Source: Hericium rajendrae (lineage: Eukaryota > Basidiomycota > Agaricomycetes > Russulales > Hericiaceae). Taken from it: DNA of 64,000 nt. Position 1 is the stretch's first letter; each line of letters starts with the position of its first letter. Below the pieces are notes generated by a model, which was not told where the DNA came from, searched no databases, and was given only the letters and a program-made list of their open reading frames with translations. The stretch covers positions 1,302,001 through 1,366,000 of the forward strand of contig CM065883.1 in assembly GCA_033439255.1 (NCBI GenBank). The letters run 5' to 3'. This document shows positions 33,869 to 46,670 of this stretch, one piece after another. Made by a program: the position numbers and the translations under genes.

Positions 33869-35657
33869 CTATGTCCATACCCCCAGTGCCTGTTCCTTCA
33901 CAACTCTCGATCGCCTTTCACAGTATCCAGTTCTCGCTGCTTGCTGGAGACGCACATTCCTGTCAGCTAGAAGCATCGACAGAGACAGATCGAGAACGAA
34001 CTTGAAATCCTGCATAACGATCTGCTCCGTATTCACCCTCACTTCCGCCAATTGAGCCAAATGGTGCCTTTGAGCAGCATGGATACGATGCACGGTCGTG
34101 TTTTCGTTCTGGAGGGCTGATGTGCGAATGAACAAGTCGGATTCGATCTCTGGGAGCATGATTACTGAACGGCCCGCCGCAATAACTCTATATTTGTCCC
34201 CAGTGAGTGAATCATCCCGTTACGGAGGGAACTGTGCTTACGAGATGGCGCCGGCAGGGATCTGATTGCGTCGTTAGAGATAGAGAGCAACGTGCACTAA
34301 GAAGAACGTACCGTAGCAATGCTGCGCTCGACATGACCGACGGTCAGCCGAAGACAGAACGACATGAAGCTTGTTACTTACATGTTCATCACCGCTGGCG
34401 ACACAGCAAACAAACATAAGCAACCAAGTTCCTCCGCGCCAAAGGCAAGACAGCTTACCGTTGAGATCGAGGGTTGCGAAGACCTAAATTCCAAAAAATC
34501 GTATCAGCAGCTGCAGTGTATGGTACACGATTACACTTACCGCAGGCAATATGTTACCGAGAGCGGTGATGAGGAAGAAGATGAGGCCTTCGTCGAACAT
34601 GAGTTGCCATATGCTCAATATTTGGTCCGCATGTCTGCCAATCCCGAGGGCAGCGACGGCACAAATTACCAGGTCAAAGGCCATAGCTGGAGAGGATGCA
34701 GTCATCTGTGAAAAGGCTATGATGACGACGTACTGTAATAGAACACTGCACGAAGGAATAGTGGCTTCACGTAGGTGGCGGAACACACCATAGCATCGGC
34801 TTCCCAGGTAGCGCGGACCAGGAACATAGAATAAATTAGGATCGTCCAGTGAGCCACAGCCATGGCCCCCAGTGATACTAATATCTTGAAATTGCGCTCC
34901 CAGATGACGATCCTAGAAGAAGCCAGTTGTGAGGGGTGTTAATGATTAGAGATGGGAGGAATGGCGAACGCTCGAAGCATAAGAGAAGTTGAGGCTGAGA
35001 CGATCGCAAAGTTTCCTACAACCTGGAACAGGTGAGCATTGTGCTGGCATGCAGTCGCTGCCTGGACGTACCGCGTTGAATACGTACAAAGCCTTTGCGA
35101 CGGTGAGCTATGCATTGAGACGTATAACATCGAAGCTCACTTGACAATTGACCTGAAAAGATAAGTTTAGTGGGACTTGATATAGCATGCCGTATACACA
35201 CTCACTTGTGTTTTTGCGGACACGGAGATGATTCTGTAGGTGAACATTGATGAAGTAGCTTGCGTAACAGGATATGGTCTCACTTACAATCCGACGTATG
35301 AACCAAGCAGACAAATCCGACCCATGATAAAGAAAACTTGGAGCATGCTAATCAGCTGCATCGACGAGCCAATGGTCCCTTGCACATACCCTATGCAGGA
35401 TGGTCAGAAGACAACGAGTATCGCCCGATGAGGTACTGACCAGATGCCATTGGAACCTACGACGGCGAGTTATGAGCGACCACTCAAAACCGCAGGTCTC
35501 AAAGAGCTCCCATATATATAAACCAAAGATCGCGAAGATGATTCTCGCGAAGGCCACTATTATTGTGATGTGAGCTGGCCTCGTAAGCTGCCAAGCTGGC
35601 GGACGACGACATACGTGCATCATTAGCTATCACTGTGGGATCGCTCCAGTTGACCAT
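33869..35657 (-). CDS. Seven-transmembrane protein of an expanded Agaricomycete family
   Basis: Begins MVNWSDPTVIANDA at 35657, a typical start for this family. Then ITIIVAFARIIFAIFGLYIW (helix 1), FEWSLITRRRRFQWHL, MLQVFFIMGRICLLGSYVG (helix 2), HLFQVVGNFAIVSASTSLML (helix 3), IVIWERNFKILVSLGAM and AVAHWTILIYSMFLVRATWE (helix 4), FDLVICAVAALGIGRH (helix 5), LMFDEGLIFFLITALGNILP (helix 6), and a C-terminal cytoplasmic region with LPEIESDLFIRTSALQNE. The EWSxITxRRRFxWxL and WExN signatures are those of a large uncharacterised mushroom family, topologically GPCR-like. Function unknown. Exon boundaries in the middle are approximate. Confidence 0.72.
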
Positions 35658-36219
35658 ATCGGAAAGACCGCGCTAGTCAAGGAAACGGACAGGGATCTTG
35701 GAGAGAAGAAAGGAAAGGGCAACGACAAGACTGGCATGAGGCCATAAATAATGCTCACGAAAATTCTGATTTCTTTCGGCTGAAAGTTTGTCGCGTACCT
35801 GTTATGATAGGCTTGTCACCTTCGAGAACGCCGCATATGAAGAATATTTCATCTGGCCGCCGCCGCCGAGCGGGAGGCGGCCTTCGGGCTTCCCCCGCTT
35901 ACTCCATTAGTCTGCCGTTCCGGAGCACCCGTCCGGAGTTCGGACGTAATATGAGCCAGCTGATGGCAATTTCGAAGTCTCGATCGGTTCCGTGCAAATA
36001 ACTTTATGAAAATTAGCTGCATTCTTAGGATCTAGACACGCGTTCTGACAACCAGGGCAAGATATTCGGGTCTCCGTATAGGAACGAGTTTCTGAAAGGG
36101 CATTGATGCATTGTTTTGTTTTCCCTTTTTGACGAAACAGTGAGCGGCACAAACCTGACAGTCATAAATGTGAATGATGACACAACAAACAAAATATAGG
36201 ATGCGACACTCGTACAGAA
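35658..36219. other. Intergenic, no supported gene
   Basis: 562 nt between the 7TM gene start and the ERB1 stop. It contains a small GC-rich CCGCC cluster near 35858-35890 with partial inverted symmetry. No gene seen. Confidence 0.45.
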
Positions 36220-38856
36220 CTAACTACACCACACTGCGACGTTGCTGTCGGCGCCAGCACTGACCAACCAGGGCTGTCGGGGAACCCATTTGACCTGGAG
36301 GACGCCAAGCCCTTCCCTGACCTCGTGCCCGCGAAGGATTTTCAAAGGAACGATCAAAGGATCCGTCATGAGATCGTTGTAGACCCGCGCGTGGAAGATT
36401 TGGATGGAGCCATCGTCTGACGATGATGCGAAAAGGGGGTATGTGGGGTGGAAGTGCAGTGAGCGAATGGCACGGGAGTGATATCTGGAGGAAGAATGTC
36501 AAATCGTGCCTTCATCGCATAAAGGTTTGAACGCACCTCATGATTTTGTACGGCTTTTCACTGAGTTCGAGATCAAACCAGCAGAGCTTGCGATCGTAAC
36601 CTCCGACGATTAAATGGTCTCCAGACGGGTGGACATCCATCGTTGAGATCCATCTAATGCCTGGTATGAGCGTCTTGAGCAGCTTTTGTTCTGCTAGATT
36701 GTATATGCGAACGTAACGTTGGGTCTTATCGAATCCAAGGTTAGCCAGATGGAGGAAAGGCTGTCGCATGAAAGTACTTACAGCCACGAAGAAATGAGGT
36801 TTTGTGGGGTGGAAGAGCGACAGCTGTACCGAGCCTTTGATTTTCTTGAAGGGTGCTTGTGAATGTCTCCGCGACATTTGATGAATCCATACGCCGCCCT
36901 GGCTACCGCCACTCGCTACGAACAATGAGTTTCATTTTTTGAATTGTGCCATTGAAGAACTCACAGACGGTGGCGAAGTAATCGCCCTTCTTATGCCACG
37001 CCATGTCTTTTGAAAGGCCGGAGGATTGTGGTAGGTCAAGGACGAGGATGGGACCATCGCCGATGGACTTGAGGTTTATCCACTTCACCGGAGATGGCGT
37101 TGCCGGTGCAGGAGGTAAGGTTGCTGGTGCAAGAAGGGCTTGTGTCGCTGTGAGGACGGCCGCTGGAAGATTCGGTGGAATGATGAAGTGCAGTTTCTCC
37201 TCGCTGCATGTAATGATGAATACGCAGACAACGTGAGAATTAAATATGCAACATACGTTGCAACCACAAAGAAGTTTGCGTCTAAACGAGGACACCATTC
37301 CACGGCGCCCACCTTCTCACCCATCGACCAACGTTTCACCTCTCGTCCGACCGTGACCTCCCACAAGCTGACAATCCCCTCCTCGTCCGCGCTCACGATC
37401 CACGCACCATCAGGACTGATGCTTGTGCATCGCACGCGGCCCTTCGTATGCGTAAACCGAAGCGAACGGTAATGAGGGAATGGTCGTAAACTGCTTGGGC
37501 TCGGGAGTTTTGGAACCAAGCTCTCAGGGTCGATATTAGCTTGGCACGCTGTATCCGCGGAGCGAAATATAGGTCCAGCTGTCGGCTAAAACGTTCCTGA
37601 ATGAACTGATTATAAGCGGGGACAAGGCGAAGCGAGGAGTATTTTTGCGGGAGGAAGTCGCGTTCGCGGTCTTCTTTGTCCGTTGATTCCCATTCCTTTC
37701 GTTCTTCCTCTGTGGGGAGGTATTCTTCTGGAGGGTTATACGATTCGGCGTGGGTCGGGAGATGAGGTTTGGGGGCAGGAAGAGGTGGTGCATGAGTGGA
37801 CGGCTCCTCATTCCAGATAGCGTAGAACTGAGGTCGTGTCGATGCAGTCTTCGGTTTTGCTGGGAGGATCCGCCCTTGGCGGATGGCACGGACGATCTTC
37901 ATAACCTGTCGCAGATATTCAATATGATAAATTGCCCTTCGGATGCTCACTGCACAAAACGCACCTTTTGTTTCTCCCATTTACTAGCAATCCAACGCCT
38001 CTTGGGTTCGGGTGCAGCTGAAAGTGGCATAATCTCCTCCTTGCCCTTGCCAGTAAACCATTCTATGGTAGGTTCGTATGGGTCGTATTCAGCATCTGGG
38101 TTTTCGTTCGCCTGTAGTCGACGAATGATATCCAGCTCTTCGGCAGTCAAGGGCTTATCCATCTGAGTATTCTTATCAAAAGCAGACGTCCTTATCAAGG
38201 AAAAACGTGTCAATGGTACCCTTCACGGTGCCTGCTTGGATACGCACCATGCCGATGGATCGTCCACCGTCTGCAAGAACTTGTCGAGCTCGTCGCCGCG
38301 CGCAGGTTTAAGCACCTTCTTGCCATCGATGCTGTATCCTACATGAGGCAAATCATCATACCAATGCATGGGTACGTTGCCTACGCGATTGGGAGCCTAG
38401 GAAGACCGAATGAGACGAATGCATATGAGAGAAAGCAGTGTAACATGAAGTGCTTACATCTTCTGTAGACGAATCAGAGTCGTAGTCCGGCTCAATATCA
38501 GGGTATACCTTCTTGGGCTGCCCAGTAATGTCCGAAACGACCGTCTTCGATTTGGGGAATATGCGGATCTCATCGTCGCTCTCAGCCTCAGTCTCGTCTG
38601 TCTCGTCCTCGCCTTCTTCCTTGTCGCCCTCTTCCAACCCCTCTACATCTTCCTCCTCCGAGCTGTCTGATCTGCCGTCAATCTCCGGAAACTCGTCAAT
38701 CGCGTCTCCTTCAGAATCCGACGCGCCGTTCTCCCCCTCCTCGTCGCTCAACATTTCCAAGCCAACCTCCGGAAGGGCTTCCTCATCGCTGGGCTCAGGT
38801 TCCTTGGCGGCCTGCTTCCGCTTCTTGCCATTTGGTGCGTTGCCCGAGACCGCCAT
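36220..38856 (-). CDS. ERB1: Ribosome biogenesis protein ERB1/BOP1
   Basis: Scaffold of the PeBoW (Nop7-Erb1-Ytm1) complex, needed for 5.8S/25S rRNA maturation. ATG 38856 opens a basic then strongly acidic region (residues 1-140). The BOP1 N-terminal domain follows: [88 protein letters not shown] and [20 protein letters not shown] with [14 protein letters not shown]40 blades include [71 protein letters not shown] and [21 protein letters not shown] single missing base near 37545 (after QRAKL) breaks the frame before [13 protein letters not shown]; no intron explains it. Because the gene is normally essential and single copy, this break is probably sequence error. Confidence 0.92.
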
Positions 38857-39046
38857 GGAGTAAATAAGGGGAGATAATCGAATAGACGGGATGCTGTAGA
38901 ACTGGAAAGTTATTTAGCGAGCACGTACTCGGCCAATTTTGCGAAGGCGTTCCCACGGTCGAAGCCATTGGCATTAGATTAGATCGGGCAAGTACAACTC
39001 TTCGCAACTCGCGTCGGTCGAATACCTCATCTCGCTTCGCGTCACA

Positions 39047-40846
39047 ATGGTTCAATACGGTGGTGGTACGCATAATTGCACTATTACCCTCTTTGTGTTT
39101 ATTCAAACGCGTCAAACTGGTTTAAAGATGAAGTCTCGGCATTGGTCGTTGACATCGGCACCTCAACATTACGAGCTGGGTATGCCGGGGATGATACCCC
39201 AAAAGCAATCATCCCAACATCATATGGGTTCATTCCCGGTTCCTCAACCTCGGGTGGGGACGTGACGATGGCAGAGGCTGGCGCAGAGGTGGCAGAGGAC
39301 GAGAAACAGAAAGAGGCTATCAGCAAAATGTTCATTGGCCAACATGGTCCTTCAATTTGGCGCGAGGGGATGGAAATTGGGAATCCCATGAAGGATGGCC
39401 TCAGTACGTACATTTAAAAGGTTGGCGTGGCGCGAGAAATAATTTTTTCGTTCTAGTTAACGATTTTAATCCTATACCTGCGCTCATCGGTCATGCCTTG
39501 CGAGACGTGATGCACTGCAACCCAGAGGAACACCCTATAATTGTCACAGAACCAGCATGGAACACCACTGCTAATCGAGAACGTATGGCCGAAATTATGT
39601 TTGAAGAGTTCAACGTGCCCGCATTTTACATTGCAAACACCGGCGTCCTGAACGCGTGAGTCCCAGCACGACGTGCTTCCGGCCTCGGCTGACATTCCCG
39701 TGTTCAGCTTCGCAGCAGGAAGGGGCTCTGCCCTGGTCATTGATATCGGCCATTCAACAGCCAGCGTGACCCCTGTAGTAGACGGCTTTGTCCTCCGCAA
39801 AGGTGTGTCCCCTCGATTCTTCGTTCGACGCCGACTCATGCAAGACAGGCCTCGTTCATTCCGCCCTACCACAGCTCGTACAAGCGCACGCAAAACACAA
39901 CCTCGTAAATGCTAGCCAAAGCCATCCCCCAATCCAGCTGCTGCCTCATCAATTGATTGCAAGCAAAATGGTATGACTTTGCGTGTATCGGGTGCTTTGC
40001 TCGCTCAACCTCTTCAGCCCGTAGATCCAGGTGCTCCACCGCGCTTTGTCCTGCGCGAAGATCGTTTATCCAAAACGACGGACAGTCTGCGGACCTATTA
40101 TGAGAACAAGGAAGTCGAAGAGTGGATCCAGAGCGTCGCGGGCGTTCTCGATCAAGGGTGGAATGAGCAGTCAGTTCGAAGCATATAATGACCTGGCTGT
40201 TCATGACCATCTGTATCTCTTCCAGAGCTGCAGCTGCCCGCCCACCCAGACAATACGAGTTCCCCACCGGCTTCAACACCTACTTCGGACCCGAGCGGTT
40301 CGCCGTGGGCGAGCTCTTCTTCTCGCACTCGCGGGATCTTGCGGTTCGTATCTGCCTTTTCCATTGTACATTCTATCGATCTGACTGCATCCCCTATGGT
40401 TTGCCAGGCATCAAATCCACATCTCCCACGCACCATCCCCGCGTTGATATCGCAGGCACTGACCGCCTGCGATCCAGACATGCGCCAGGTCCTCATGGGC
40501 AATGTCGTCCTGTCCGGCGGCGGCAGCCTGTTCGCCGGTCTGGGCGAGCGCCTGAACAACGAGCTGGCGCGCAACTTCCCCCATGTGAGTCTCATTACCG
40601 GTCTGGTATGCTGTGCTAACATCATCTGTCGAAAGGTCAAAATTCATGCTCCTGGTAACCCGACCGAAAGACGATACGGTGGATGGCTCGGAGGAAGCAT
40701 TCTCGCCAGCTTGGGGACCTTCATCAACTTTGGATCAGCAAGGAAGAGTGGCAGGTACGCGTGCAATTTTGGATCTGCAGGATGTTTATTCACAATCGTG
40801 ATAACAGGAACACGGCAAAGCAATCGTTGGTCAGCGATGTAAATGA
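39047..40846 (+). CDS. ARP4: Actin-related protein Arp4
   Basis: Nuclear actin-related subunit of INO80, SWR1 and NuA4. MVQYGG (39047) is spliced to [20 protein letters not shown] and [14 protein letters not shown], then a short acidic insert ([13 protein letters not shown]) typical of Arp4, [64 protein letters not shown], a TGVLxAFAAGR motif, [40 protein letters not shown] and [19 protein letters not shown] base is missing near 40728; afterwards the frame reads [11 protein letters not shown] and ends [12 protein letters not shown]. Divergent with ERB1, 190 nt between starts. Confidence 0.92.
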
Positions 40847-41735
40847 TATGCTTGTTCTCTGCCTTCTTGTCTTGCTAGACATCTCTGTATTGTATCCTCT
40901 GCCTATACCTTCTTGCTTTTCTTGCCCATTCCTTAGCCTACATATTTCCTCGCGAGCAAGGGCTCTGACACCCTAGGAATTGAAGCCGATCGGGACACCC
41001 CACCAAATCGAGCCACTAGACTGTTGAAATGCATCTAGTGGTATCGCACGGGAACAATTCAAGATACAGATATACACGCCTTCTTACTGGTTTCGAGTCT
41101 TGGATTGTCGGCAGGGCAACAACTGAACAGACCAAGCAATCTTGAGGCATGGATGACTTGTTCCGGTTTCAGGTCGCAGGCTGCTGTAGAGCAGATGCTG
41201 GAGAAAGATATGTTATTTTTACATGGGTATAGAGAATTTCGCGTTGTGTAGATGGATATGCGCCGGAAATGAGACGGAGACGGAGACTTTACCACCGGGA
41301 GACCGTCGATGACGGAAGTACTTGTGGGCCGTGCATGAGCAGTGAGGCCTAGGCGGGCTACATGGAGTCCGTCTCGGTTGTGTCATGGGAAGTATTTAAA
41401 TACAGGGGGGGGTATAATTCTGGTATAGATGTTGGGGTTGCACCACGCCTATGCCGATCTACGATGGCCTTGTCATGGCTACAAATGCGAAGTGATAACG
41501 GGCTCTCAAAACTTGAGATAGCGCGCCGAAACCAAGCTCAAACGCCGTCGGTTCAGAGCGTGTTACGTTAGGTCTGCCAAAGTTCGGCAAGGTGTTGATG
41601 TGCCATCAAGAGCTTAAGTTATTGTAATGCAGTGAGTGTAACGCGCTCTGAACGCCGCGCTCGACTCGCCCTGCTGCGTCCTCAACTTTCAAACGAAACA
41701 TACCTTTATACTAATGACGTGCATGCTCAGACGGC
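40847..41735. other. Intergenic, no supported gene
   Basis: 889 nt without a recognisable frame. Possible upstream exons of the next gene in 41632-41735 cannot be supported. Confidence 0.45.
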
Positions 41736-43870
41736 ATGCAGAACTCCCATATCGGCATGGCGCTACTCGGTAAGTAACAGTCCTCACGTCGAACACGTAG
41801 GTGAAGCTAATTCCAGGCATTGAAAGCCGTCACAAGACAAAAGGCGTTGAAGTGTGCATGCATACATGCATGGAGGAGATATGCACACACGGAACAGGCG
41901 ACGACGACCATCCCATTACCATTCTGTGGAAGAAAGAAGGTCGGGGCGCAGTACGTCACGCCCGGAACAGTAGAATGCACCCAAACTGTAGCGAGGACTG
42001 CCCTGCGTTCAAGGCTTTAGTCTGTGAGTTCTTGTCCCTCGCTCCTTGAGATCCTGAATTGACCACCAGTACCGAGAAACGTAGCGAAGGGAGTAAGGGG
42101 ATGCCGTCAGCCAACAGAAGAGGAGCTGGCCACCTGGCCTCTTCCAGGCAAGGACACTGCCGACCTCTCTGCCATTACGATATCCGCTGCGTCGACCTCA
42201 AGGCTGGTCGCAGCCCCCAGCCTACAATTTCCTGGTAGCAATGAAGACCAGGTCATGTTAGACAACGAAACTGAGCATTGTTTGGCGCCTAACGACTCGG
42301 TCCTCAACGCCGCCGACAGCGGGCGAAGCGGCGATGCTGAGGTCCCTGTCCTAGCCCTACGTGGCAGCATTCCAGACTGGATGGCTGGCCGCCGCACCTT
42401 TGAGCCTTTGCTGAGGATAGGGTATGTCGTGGACCCTTCTGGAAGGAGCTCATCTTACCAGAAAGCGGGGAATGAGGCAACGTACGTGACGACTAGCCTG
42501 AAACCTGACGCCTACCGCCGCGTCGAGGCCTTCGTCGGCACCCACGTCTTCATCGCCGGTAATCAGAAGCCTCCTGAGCACGGTTCCACGCGCCAGACCC
42601 GTGTGCGTATCTATGAGTGGCTATGGGTGATGCTGCAGGTGATGACGCGCGAGCCCATGGAGGAGGACGAGCCCAAGATCGAGGTTTCATTCATCCGCTG
42701 GGAGGACTTTCGGGGCGCGATGCTCAACCCGCACACCACGCCGAACGCCAGCCCTTTAACCATCGATGACCTCGTCAGAGAGTACCATTGCATCATAGGC
42801 GGTCTCGACGAGTCAGTCAACTGGACGTACGTATATCTCTTATCGTTGCAGCTACATGCCATGCTCAGGTTTATGCAGAAATCTAAAGAAGGGCTATGGC
42901 ATCACTTCCCCCTCGGAGTGGTCTTCGTTTCAGGAAGCCTACACGACGCTGACCAGCCGAGTCCGCGTCTGGCCGTCACGCAACCAGACCATCAAGTGGG
43001 GGAACAAGAAGGCAGTAATAGAGTCCCTTGATGCTGCAGCCCGTGAGTCGACGCGCACCCCACGCCCGACCACGGAGGTCCTTTCTATCTATGGGGGGCG
43101 GGCCGAAATTCCTCAAGAGGGGCCCTTCGTCCTCAAGCGCACGCACAGCGACTGCGGCGCGGACGTCATCGTCGTTGCGGACCCCGGGCCGCATAATATC
43201 ACCGTCGATTGTCTCAGTGCTAAGGAGCACTTTCCAGTTCCTAATTACGTCTGGCTACTGCAGGACTACGCTCCGCTGCTGTCCAAAGTCGGCGAGTGGC
43301 GCGCATTCGTGATCGGCGGTCGCCTAGTGCGCACTGTTCATACCGTGAAACGGCCGGATAAGACGTGGATTGTGCGGGCAGTGCATGGATTCTGTCCACT
43401 GCAGAAGTTGTCGTACGTGTTGTCGTTGCCTTTTTGCGTTTCTCTGTTGTGCTCTGCGCTAAGCAATGCATCGCAGGCGTCAATGGGTCCGCGACGGCCG
43501 CTCCGAGATCGTCTTGGCGGATACGATCCGCTATCTGTCAACCCTCACGTATGACGAGCGCGAAGCTGGGAGGGTCGAGTTTGAAAACTTTGTGTGCGAC
43601 ACTTACCGTGCACTGGTCCGCCGAGAATCCCTGCCCGATTCCGTTTTTCCGTCGATTGCGCAGTTCTGTCGCATCGACATCGGGCTCTGGGAGCATGATG
43701 GCAGATTGCACTATTTTGTCAACGAGGTTGAGCGAGGAGCGTCGACGACGGGGCTCTGGTTCCACGTTGAAGGCCTTACACATGACCACACGGTGAATTC
43801 GTTGGCAATAACGTTCGGCATCGTGTTTGGAAAATGGCTGAGGAGACTTCAGACCATAGGATTTATTTAA
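41736..43870 (+). CDS. Uncharacterised protein with possible ATP-grasp domain
   Basis: I do not recognise an orthologue. A plausible start is ATG 41736 (MQNSHIGMALL) with exons at about 41736-41767, 41819-42026, 42070-42826, 42870-43042, a next exon from about 43056 to 43409, and 43466-43870. The N-terminal half has WKKEGRGAVRHARNSRMHPN, a long polar region and YEWLWVMLQVMTREPME. The C-terminal half has FVLKRTHSDCGADVIVV, YVWLLQDYAPLLSKVGEWRA, FVIGGRLVRTVHTVKR and RIDIGLWEHDGRLHYFVNEV. The order Lys strand, QDY..L.K.GEWR.FV.GG, then D.G ... NEVE resembles ATP-grasp enzymes, where Asp/Glu/Asn residues bind Mg-ATP. An extra C in a C-run near 42912 shifts the frame before SEWSSFQEAYTTL. Confidence 0.6.
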
Positions 43871-45174
43871 TTTGTCTTATAAATGTCAACCAATTATACC
43901 CGACATCATGCACGAGCGGGACAGCCATCGCACCGAAACTGATGTGAACGCGGACGTGAACACGCGAACAATCCCTCCTCCTGAGCCTCTCAATAGTTGC
44001 AAGGCCACAGGCCGCACTAGATACATCGATTCGGACGGCAGTGCCGTTTTCGGGTCGCAGATTATCTCAAGGCAACGATTCGAGACATATATTTGGACTG
44101 CATCCACTATCTTGTTCGGGTCGCAGGAGGTTGCCCGGCGACAATCGAATGGGTCCTCTCGCAAGCTCGAGCTCGCTCCGTCTTGCTTGTTCAATCTCAT
44201 CTGGCGCTGGGAAACTCCATCAAGTCTGTTGGAATGGACATGCAGTCCTGGGACTCGGGGGTGGATTGATCCCTGATTGCCTGGGGTGCTCAATGTCTCC
44301 GCATGTTCTTTGCAAAGATTGGTATCAGAAGACGTCCGCATCGTGCTGGTCTCTGGGATGTATCGATGACGAGATCATCTGTAGTGCAGTATTTACTACT
44401 TACTACCAGTATTTACAAGCCACCCATCAGTATCTTCAGCTCGGCCTCGACTGCCTACTCCCAATAGCCTGTCGGGGTCGTTGGGGTCAAAATCCAGAAA
44501 ACAAGCAGCATACCTGAGCAGCGAACGCATCTGGTTCCTATGGCCTTTAAGCAAAGCCGAACCAGAGTACTCATTCGACGGAAAGCAATGGTGCATTTAC
44601 GCTAACGCATGTCGATTTCGCATCATGTACTATACACGAGAAACAAGACTAAAACTGCTAAGACGCAACGGTGCCTCCCCACCCCAACCGTCTACCGAAC
44701 GCCAGTTCGTCGGGAAAGGGCAGGTCGACACCCCAGAAAGAAGCAACACTATTGTATGACGACGCCTGACCAGGACGTCTGACTGGATCGGGATGGTCGG
44801 GGTAGAGCGAACATCGCTGGCACGCGAGGCCCGTGCCGTCGACCAAGCGAGCGAACCGCTGCCGTCCGACCGTGCACATAAGTTAAACAAGTAGACGGAC
44901 AGCGCCGTAGAAAGTGAAGAGTACTGGACGTGGACGAGTGCAACTCGGGGACCGGAGCCGGTGCAGAGCATGAGGTAAACGATGGGAGGAACACGTATTC
45001 AAAAGAGAGGAAGGGGAGGCTATTGGACAGAACATCAAGTGGTGCGCATGCCAGTCCATGTCGAGCCCCCCGCGAGGGCGTGAAGACATATAAATAAATA
45101 GGAACGAATGAAAGTGACCAACGAAACGAAACGACTGAACGGACCCTTCGTGATCTTGCGCGGTTGCGGCAAGA
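43871..45174. other. Intergenic, no supported gene
   Basis: About 1.3 kb between two convergent genes. Several ORFs of 60-160 codons overlap in different frames, but none has conserved-looking motifs or paired splice sites I trust. Confidence 0.45.
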
Positions 45175-46670
45175 TTAGAAGGCTTCCACGACATCCCTCC
45201 TCTCGCGGGCGTCCATGAGGACGCCAAGGCCACCAATGGCCTTTCGCCGGATGCGAGAGGCGAAGTTACGCGGGCCCAGCTCGTCCGCGCCGGAAGGAGG
45301 GCCACGCGGCTGACGTACCGCCTGGCTCATGATGCGCTGTGGGACGGCTTGGACCTGAACGGCGGCCGCACCAGGCACCGGACGACCAATGCCCAGCCCT
45401 TCGTACAACTTCTTGGTAGCCTCCTCGCGGGCAGAGAGCGGGGCCTCGTTCGACGACGTAGGAGAGTGAGGCGTCGTCGGGGAGGAGTGCGACCCCCCTG
45501 ATTTGGACGACGCTCCGTCGGAGGAGTTGTCGTCGACATCGGTGTCGTCAATGGCAACCGTGGGCAACGACTGCGAGAGCTCAGTCGTGAAACGCAGCGG
45601 CTGCGGGCGGGTACGGATAGGGCTGGTACTAGGGGGTGATGGGGATTTGGATTCAGGCGGAGGCGGTGTGATCCTGACGTTGGGTGTGCCCAGCGATGCA
45701 CCGCGGTTGCCGCTCAAAACCGAGTTGTTGTTGCCTCCGCGCCTCCAGGAGACGGCTGAGTCAGACTTGGAGGGCCCAACATTGCCATTGCCATTGGTGT
45801 TCCCGTTGACATTGACATTGAAGTTGCTGGTCGCTGGGCTGCCGAGGGGCGTGCCTCCGCTGATCACAGTGGTGTGGCTGGGCGTGGCTGGCGGCGTCAG
45901 ATAATCATCCTCGGCAACGCCCGGGAAAAGCGCGCGGCTGCCAAATTTGCCACCAAGGGCTGCAGTCATGGGGACTTGATCGCCACCAACGCCCAACTGA
46001 GCCCTAAGAGCATCAGCCTGACTGGCGCGACGCATCTGAGCATTCAACGTCGCGGTACGCAGATCAAAGCTCGTGGTCGTGGGAGCTGCAGAGGCAGGGG
46101 GCTTGTATGAACGCTGATTCTGCTGCTGACGTTGAGCCTGAGCGATCAACTCTGCTTGATACTGCTGAGCCTGAAGAGCCTAAAATCACATACAATCATC
46201 AGTAATCTTAGGGAAGGATCAAGGTACGGACGTACCTGCAGTTTCAACATTTCGAGTTGCATCATCTGGATCTGGATGGCCTGTTGTTGAGCCTGAGCTT
46301 GCAGCGAGTTGTTCTGCTGAGCACCGGCCATCATGCCCCGTTGGTAATTGGCCTGATACTGAGGGACCTGTTGCTGAGAGAAACGATTGTTGCCACCGTC
46401 TACGGCGGCAGTCAAAGGGGCCTGGTGCATCGGCACTCCATTGATGTACAGGTTCTGGGACATCATGCCGGACAGGCCGTCCTCTTCGTCTTCGGCAGGG
46501 TAAGGGGAATTGTTGAAAGTGGAGGACGCGAAGCGAGGGACGTTGAAGGAGCCACCTGGGGCAGCGGTGTGGGGCGCGTTGCCCATAGGACCAGAGGCAG
46601 AGCGTACGCCGCCGGTGCGAAGGCCGGCAAGAAGGGAAGCACGGGGGTTGGGGGCTTGAGCAGTGGCCAT
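45175..46670 (-). CDS. Low-complexity basidiomycete protein of unknown function
   Basis: ATG 46670 (MATAQAPNPRASLLAGLRTG) and one intron of about 55 nt near 46180-46235 give about 480 aa. The first exon has SASGPMGNAPHTAAPGGSFN and a Gln-rich run (QAQAQQQAIQIQMMQLEMLK LQ) that continues in exon 2 as ALQAQQYQAELIAQAQRQQQ: a Gln-rich coiled coil of about 45 residues. After that comes SFDLRTATLNAQMRRASQAD, GVAEDDYLTPPATPSHTTVI, an Asn/Gly-rich patch, a Ser/Pro-rich region, and a conserved-looking basic end (NFASRIRRKAIGGLGVLMDA). A long leader upstream (pyrimidine-rich, to about 46860) suggests regulated translation. Function unknown. Confidence 0.75.
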
